Source: Coix lacryma-jobi var. lacryma-jobi (lineage: Eukaryota; Streptophyta; Magnoliopsida; Poales; Poaceae). Taken from it: a stretch of DNA of 64,000 bases. Below, in pieces: positions 58,340 through 64,000 of the stretch (within the stretch, counting starts at the first letter, position 1; the number at the start of each line of letters is the position of its first letter). The notes below the pieces were generated by a model. The model was not told the DNA's origin. It was given only the letters and a program-made list of their open reading frames with translations, and did not search any database. The stretch is from assembly GCA_009763385.1 (NCBI GenBank), contig CM019823.1, forward strand, positions 28,921,668-28,985,667. Direction: 5' to 3'. The translations under genes were made by a program, and so were the position numbers.

Positions 58340-58844
58340 TAGAGATGACAATGGGTACAAACTCACTGGGTTTTCTCATCTAAACTCATGCCTACGAACA
58401 TAAAATCTACCCACTAAAAAAATTCATGACCCATCACATGTTTTATTCTGCGCCCAAACTCGTGGTCATTCGAGTCCACGGGTACCCATCGGATTACTCA
58501 TGAACTCAATAGACCTCATTTTTTATACGCATAACCATATTTTATTTTTTTCTCTTTCAAAATATTATATTGAATGGTTATGTCTTTTTCGTAAGATTTA
58601 GAATGATGACAATCCAATATGATGAAATTAATTAAAATAAACAGTTTATAAACTCTTTTTCTATGTCAGTTCAAAATATTTTAGAGTTATGGACCGGGTT
58701 TAAAAACTCATGGGTTTACAGGTTAAGTACTATGCCAAACCCAGACCCACAAACCTGTTGGTTTGACTTTTTGCCCACTAACAATCCATGGGTAGAAAAG
58801 TTACCCATCACGTTTCGGGTTTGAGGTACTTATTGCCATCTTAA
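58340..58844. mobile_element. Non-autonomous hAT element, 505 bp, 8-bp TSD ATCTTGAG
   Basis: ATCTTGAG is repeated at 58332-58339 and 58845-58852. The ends TAGAGATGACAATG and the inverse of TATTGCCATCTTAA match over most of 14 bases. The interior repeats ACCCACGGGTT-like phrases and lacks a transposase. Confidence 0.85.
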
Positions 58845-59158
58845 ATCTTGAGATAACAAACTTGGAACGAGGAAACTGCTCGCTCTGCTTTTTTTTAAGT
58901 ATTGCTATAATATTCATTTGGTCAAACTTTCTTAAATGGCACCAGATTTGTAAAAGATGCTAGTAATATGTATGTCTAAAAATTTAAGATAAAGATAGAT
59001 TCAACGATCTTTCTAATAATACTATTTGCATACTAGAAATATTAGTATTTTCTTATATATTTAATCAAATTAAGTATAATTAATTTCTCAGAAACTGAGA
59101 ACAATAGTTAAACAGGGATGGATGATGGAGCATATCTACTAGAACTATCTCTACCTTA

Positions 59159-59412
59159 CTCTCTCCGTCCTAAAATAAATGCAATTATAAGATTAGACAG
59201 GTTAACAATGCCCTAATAAATTAGTAAATACCCCTATAAAATTACAGTCATTATGTTTTAGAAAACGAAAAGGTACAAAAGGGACGAATAAAGTTGTCTT
59301 TTCTTAATGTAAATTATATTTTGATAAAGTTATGATACCCCTATAAAATTACAGTCATTATTTTTTGATAAATTTTGAACTCTAGAATTATATTTATTTT
59401 GGGACAGAGGGG
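59159..59412. mobile_element. Stowaway MITE, 254 bp
   Basis: CTCTCTCCGTCCTAAAATAAATG and the inverse of ATATTTATTTTGGGACAGAGGGG are long Stowaway termini, flanked by TA at 59157-59158 and 59413-59414. The phrase CCCCTATAAAATTACAGTCATTA occurs twice inside. Confidence 0.9.
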
Positions 59413-59899
59413 TACGTTCTAAAGGACAAAGCTATCTCCTTTTCGGTTTAAAAAAATGAGAGAACATTTTATTGACATTTTTTTTTAATTGTAGGCATTC
59501 TCCCATCATGAACTCATGATCAAAGTTTTTCTTCTTCTCCGCGGTTTGGAGCAAATTCATTGGCCACAAGTATGAACTCTGAATCACAAAATTAGGTAGC
59601 AAACTACCTAACGTGCCTAACTCGAACATGGACCCTATGATCCTATCCAAACCGAACACCCCAAATAAAGCCTTCTGCTTTGACCGCCCACCCCCTTTTT
59701 TGAAGGAGGACCAGCAGGCCAGCCGCACAGTGTTTCCTTTTGCTGCTCACATTTCTCAAAGTTACCCTGCACGTACTCGGCCGCTGGGCCCCACGGGGAT
59801 GCACGCGAGCGCCGTGACTGGCTCGCGGGCCTCTTCTTGCTCATCTTCTGGGCCCCACCTATTGTGGCGTTGTCGCTGGGACGGTGGGAAATATTTTCG
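59413..59899. other. Intergenic DNA with a short GC-rich island
   Basis: 59740-59890 is GC-rich (CGGCCGCTGGGCCCCACGG) between AT-rich flanks. A chance 105-codon plus-strand frame has no known motif. Confidence 0.35.
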
Positions 59900-60580
59900 T
59901 GAGCGCCGTCGCGGTCGTGATTTTTTTTAATTTTTTTATAAAATATTTCAATAATAATCCCACCCAAATAAATTTGCACATTTTGACTCTTTCGTCGTCG
60001 TCATCGGGAGTGGCGTGACAAGGTCTTACACGTAGTATATCGTTTCCAACATGGAAAACCTTGTCACGCCAATGCATGTGGCGTAACAGTATGGTCTTGT
60101 CGCGCCACCAGGAGTGACGTGACAAGACTGAATTTTTAAAAAATCATAACTCTTCAATACGACGTCGGATGAAGATGATTTTTATATGAAAATTGTAGCT
60201 CTCAATGAGATCTACAACTTTGTAGTTTTGAGTTTTTTCATTTAAGGACGTTAAGATGCTCAAAAATCAAATACTTTTTCAGCACCATAATAAACGCATA
60301 TAAGAGTTCGTCGATTTTAAAAATTCATATATTTTTTTGCATGGTATTAAATAAAGATACTTTTTGAGCATATGATTTTTAAAAAAAGCATGATTTTCAT
60401 ATCTTTATTTGATACCATGTAAAAATATATGAATTTTAATATCTTTATATCCTACGTGTAAGACCTTGTCACGTGACTAAAAAGGTCAAAATGTGCACAT
60501 TTTATTTGGGTGAGATTATTATTAAAATATTTTATAAAAATGGTTAAAAAAATCCTCGCGAGGGACAAGGCCGCACAGGC
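59900..60580. mobile_element. Long-TIR foldback element, ~680 bp
   Basis: The left arm (59900-60035, with AATAATCCCACCCAAATAAATTTGC and GACAAGGTCTTACACGTAG) pairs with the right arm (60450-60580, with CTACGTGTAAGACCTTGTCACG and TTATTTGGGTGAGATTATTATT). Arms of ~130 bp suggest a Mutator-like MITE. The motif GTGGCGTGACAAGG recurs near 60010, 60058 and 60105. No target duplication was identified. Confidence 0.7.
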
Positions 60581-62126
60581 ACCGCGCGGCGGCGGCGTGA
60601 ACAGGCACGCGCACCAGTGTTCAAAACTTCAAATGCCACCTCATGATACACCCACCTGTTTTAACAACCCCATTATTTTTATATTACCCACTACTTCAGG
60701 TCTCACGTAGATCCTACGTGTTTTTTTTTTTGAAAAGTTTGGGTGAGATATCCAATTTATATAGAAACTTTGTCTTTCAGGGAAAAAACAACATCGCAAA
60801 CTTTTTGGTTTAATATAAATTAGCTAGAAAACAGTATGTATAAAGTTAAGGTGCCTTTTTGTTGCAAAACTATACGTAACAAACTTTTTATCTCAAAGTA
60901 CAAACTTAAAAGATGCCATTTAGCGCAGGCTACAGATTTCATTTTGTCATTCTAAACCTAGAGTTTTACGATTAGTTGCACATCAAGTATGTATAGCTTT
61001 TCAATATAGTACATGTTCACGAGACATACATAGTTTTGTGATACATTGACTAAAAAAGTATTTTTATATTGCAACTTACTATCAAACATGTAGATAGTTC
61101 TCTCCGATATTGCACTAGTTATAACTCCATGTGGGTTGTTGAGCTTATCTTAGGCATCCTAGGCATGAGTAATCATGAAATAAAATATAACTACAACTAT
61201 TTTAATCTAACCAATCTTTACTTTTGAGGTTTGCAAACAAATGCAATTTGTTGAACAACTTTGTACTTAACTAGGACCATCTTAACATATTATGGTTTGA
61301 CCAAACTTTTATATTGCACACTATGTTCAACCTTGACTTTGTATATATTCCTTTACATTATCGCATCGTGTGAAAAAAGTCAACATTGACCAAAAAAGGA
61401 AGCAACTGATGAAAAATTAACTAGAGAATCATAATTATGTGAGTATATATAGCAGAAAAATTAGTGAATATTGAATATGGTGCCTCTTATATGAGTACAC
61501 AAGTAATGTGTTGCACCATACACACGCATAAATAATAGATAAGTATGTCAAAGTCAATTTGAAAAATAAATTAGATAATCATAATTAAGCGAGTAGATAC
61601 AACAAAAAAATTGGGGAACATTATAACAAGGCATACTAGTGCTAAAACACTGCGTACATCTTCTAGGAGACTCGGGGGCAAATTCATTCATTTTGGGGGA
61701 CAATTTAAAATTTGTCATTATAATTTTGCAAAGTTGGAAATATGTCACTGGTATTTTACTGACATGTGGGGCATACATGAGCCAATGACATGTAGGCCAG
61801 AATGACATATCTTCATTTTAGCAAAATTGTAATGAAAATCTTCAAATTTTCCCTTTTGGTCTTTCATAAGTTGAAACCCTTCTCAGCATCTTTTGTGAGC
61901 AAGAAGTGGTACAAAACAAGTTGTACTTCTGCCTCTTCTATTTCTCTTACATCCTTCCGTTCCATGCAATTCCCTGACAAGTACAACACCGCCAATTTAA
62001 CAACCCATTTACATATGTGGCTCCGACAACAATATAAATGGAAATGGCTAGCAGGGTTAATAGACAAAAGTGAGGAAATTGAACCTTCACTCCTCCCATT
62101 CTAGCATCATCTTCCGCCTTTATCCT
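60581..62126. other. AT-rich intergenic DNA
   Basis: No gene recognised. 61690-61860 has inverted phrases (TTTGTCATT...AATGACATA, TTTTGCAAAG...TTTAGCAAAATT) suggestive of an old MITE. The rest is featureless. Confidence 0.35.
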
Positions 62127-62455
62127 AAGGCTCTGTTTGATTATAGAGACTAAAATTCAGTCTCTGTCACATTGGATGTTGCGGCTTTATTTAAAACTAA
62201 CTATAAAATTAATTTGTTAGACGAAGAATAATTCGTGACACAAATCTATTAAACCTAATTAGTTTATAATTTTGATAATGTAGTGCTACATTAAATATTT
62301 ATTAATGATGAATTAATTTAACTTAATAGATTTATCTTGTTAATTATTGTATGATAATGTAATTAATTTTATAAGTAGTCTATTTTTAATAAACTAAATT
62401 AGTACCACAATATTCGATAGGATACAGACTAATTTTAGTCCCTATACCCAAAAAC
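62127..62455. mobile_element. hAT-like MITE
   Basis: AAGGCTCTGTTTGATTATAGAGACTAAAATTCAGTC and the inverse GACTAATTTTAGTCCCTATACC mark inverted ends. The body (TAGTTTATAATTTTGATAATGTAGTGCTACA, TTAATTTAACTTAATAGATTTATC) is typical of a common grass MITE. The target duplication is not clear. Confidence 0.6.
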
Positions 62456-62512
62456 TTCTAATTCTTGTCCCTAGGCCAGAGCAGAGCAACTAAACATAAA
62501 ACATGAGCATAC

Positions 62513-62700
62513 TAGGCTTGTTTAGATACCCACAAACTATCAACTTTTTTTCACTCTCTCCATCACATCAATGTTTTAGACGCATGCATGGAACATAAAT
62601 GTTTAAAATAAATAAATAATTTCTTTTAGTATGTACATGATATGAATCTTTTGAGTCTACAATTCATATTTGTTAATAGTTGATAATAAAAGAACGAAAT
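62513..62700. mobile_element. MITE relic of the GGGCTTGTTTAG family
   Basis: AGGCTTGTTTAGATACCCAC starts a body with ACGCATGCATGGAACAT and GAATCTTTTGAGTCTAC as in 34801-35040. The right end is lost. It lies ~450 bp upstream of the kinase start. Confidence 0.5.
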
Positions 62701-63148
62701 GCAACATAAAACCACAGACAAAGGCCATCGCACTCGTACAAGGCCTGAACAATCAGCATACATGCCGCCTTACTCTCTGTTATTGGAAAAAAAGAAAAGA
62801 AAAAACGGCCTCTGTTCCTGCGGACAGGCCCCAATAAGACCCCGCCTCAGTCAGACAGTCCCGTCCCGTTCCCGGCCGTGGTCTCTGCCAAATTCCCACG
62901 CCCCTGCCCAGCCTGCCCGAATCCTCGCGCTTTACCCTGCCCGCTCTGCCCCCCCGCGACCCCATTCACACTCTCGCTGCTGCTCGGCTCGGCTCGTCGG
63001 GACGCGCCCCCGCCTCGGCCTCGCCATGCCCGCCCACGCGCTCGCCGGAGGCCGCGTGCGGCGGCTTCCATTCCGCCGCGCTGACGAGAGGGTGTCTCAG
63101 TGGGGGCGCATCAGGTGTTCATTTGGTTCGGGAAGGGGGAGCGCGGTG

Positions 63149-63358
63149 ATGGGGAGGCAGCAGGAGGGGAAGCGGCGCCGCGGGGAGAAGGACGGGAAGC
63201 GGAAGGGGACGGGGAAGGCGGCGGCGGCGGCGGTGACGGTGCCGGAGGACGCGGCGCCAGTGACCGGGTGCTGGATCCGCTTCCCGCGCCTCCGCGGCTG
63301 CATGTCGTCGCGCGCCAAGGTCGACTCTCCTCCACCAGCGCGCGTGGCGGCGGCAGGG
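63149..63358 (+). CDS. Exon 1 of an RLCK-VII kinase of the PBL34/35/36 type (partial gene)
   Basis: The 70-codon exon starts MGRQQEGKRRRGEKDGK and contains TGCWIRFPRLRGCMSSRAKVD, closely matching the conserved TGCW(V/I)...CxxSR(S/A)KVD block that precedes the kinase domain in PBL34-36-like receptor-like cytoplasmic kinases. It ends in phase 0 at a GTAAGC donor (63359). Gly2 could be myristoylated and the Lys/Arg cluster would help membrane binding. The kinase domain lies beyond the right edge. A GC-rich 5' leader (about 62820-63148) precedes it. Related proteins relay signals from cell-surface immune receptors. Subfamily is assigned from this short block only. Confidence 0.7.
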
Positions 63359-64000
63359 GTAAGCACTGCTGTCGTATTTGCTAGTATCCTGGTACTTGCT
63401 TGTTTGTTTAACTGGTCTCTCTTCGCGCTTCTCTCGCTTGCGCCATCGTGGGATTTCACTTTCACATGCTTGCTCGCACGCTCGCTCGCCTGTCTGTGTG
63501 CACGGGCACGGCTGCCAGGGAAATCCGTACGAGCGCTTCAGAGGTCAGGGAGATTGTTGAGTTGATGCTGATCGGACTATGGGCGGATTGCATGTTTGCA
63601 ATTGGATGTGCGTTGGTGTGCACTAATGTCTCGGGTGGGTGGTACAACTTAACCGTGCGACATTGAGAGCTGGACAGAGTGGGTGGTGTCGGGTGGGATT
63701 GGTATGCATGCCCGGATGATATGGTTCGTTCCGTTTTACTTTCCCGCGGTGGTAGATAAGCTGACGTGATGTCTGGTGCCTAGTCTGTGCGCCATTGAAG
63801 GGCATGGGTAAATAGGTGTGAGGTTGCTTCAATACTGGGGGATTTTAAATGGTTCAAGTACGAACAGCTTGGCTGAAATGCTGGGCGCTAGTTTGGTTGC
63901 TGCAAGATGGGTGATGTTGGCACGAGCCAGAGAGAGACTCAAATTGGGCGGGTTCGTTTATTTGTAAATGTGTTGAATTGTTGAAATGGTTAATTTGCTG
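63359..64000 (+). other. Start of intron 1 of the RLCK gene
   Basis: The donor is GTAAGC and the following DNA is T-rich with no frame that continues the protein sensibly. No acceptor followed by kinase-domain coding was seen before the window ends. Confidence 0.6.

Noticed and set aside
59613..59930. 105-codon plus-strand frame
   Set aside because: No known motif, and it runs into the foldback element arm.
62699..63565. A 288-codon single-exon protein
   Set aside because: The kinase-like N-terminus begins at 63149 and a clear GTAAGC donor follows at 63359; the longer frame spans leader and intron.

Overview
The window is plant nuclear DNA, almost certainly from a grass. It holds Ty1/copia and Ty3/gypsy-type LTR elements nested in one another, CACTA elements with grass-type subterminal repeats, and many Stowaway-, Tourist/Harbinger- and hAT-like MITEs. 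Its genes (a wall-associated kinase, a PADRE/DUF4228 protein, a YJU2/CWC16 splicing protein and the first exon of a PBL34-type receptor-like cytoplasmic kinase) are sparse, GC-rich and monocot-like. Two copia elements have the long two-knuckle Gag and palindrome-loaded LTRs reported for Sireviruses, which are abundant in panicoid grasses such as maize and sorghum. The exact species cannot be read from the sequence.

Layout. 1-9417: Sirevirus-like element A on the minus strand (RT-RNase H, integrase, protease, Gag, PBS, 5' LTR), with its left end outside the window and a solo LTR (3508-4806, TSD CACGT) inserted in it. 9418-15240: a 755-bp CACTA-type element, a Stowaway MITE and a 2.65-kb non-autonomous CACTA element carrying a ~0.9-kb foldback. 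15242-16023: PADRE/DUF4228 gene. 16655-17922: MITEs. 17923-31304: a complete 13.4-kb Sirevirus-like element B on the minus strand with two ~97% identical LTRs and a ~2.5-kb extra ORF in the envelope position. 32046-34690: three-exon wall-associated kinase gene on the minus strand. 34801-50970: MITEs, copia relics, two gypsy-type LTR pieces, a third copia element (C) split by two LTRs of the same family as the solo LTR in A, and an LTR-like tandem repeat. 51032-51961: YJU2-like gene on the minus strand. 52106-62700: AT-rich intergenic DNA with MITEs and one long-TIR foldback. 63149-64000: first exon and part of the first intron of an RLCK gene on the plus strand.

The host genes do not form an operon or pathway; each stands alone among repeats. 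The three complete or nearly complete genes all carry single-base frameshifts in GC-rich runs. That suggests either uncorrected sequencing indels or shared decay.

The most interesting structures lie in the two Sirevirus-like elements. The LTR of A has six hairpins built on an alternating two-unit repeat whose stems differ between copies yet stay paired. Element B has the palindromes of its LTR promoter region repeated inside the element, upstream of the extra ORF, next to a GC-rich leader-like block and a TATA-like motif. This suggests a second, internal transcription unit.
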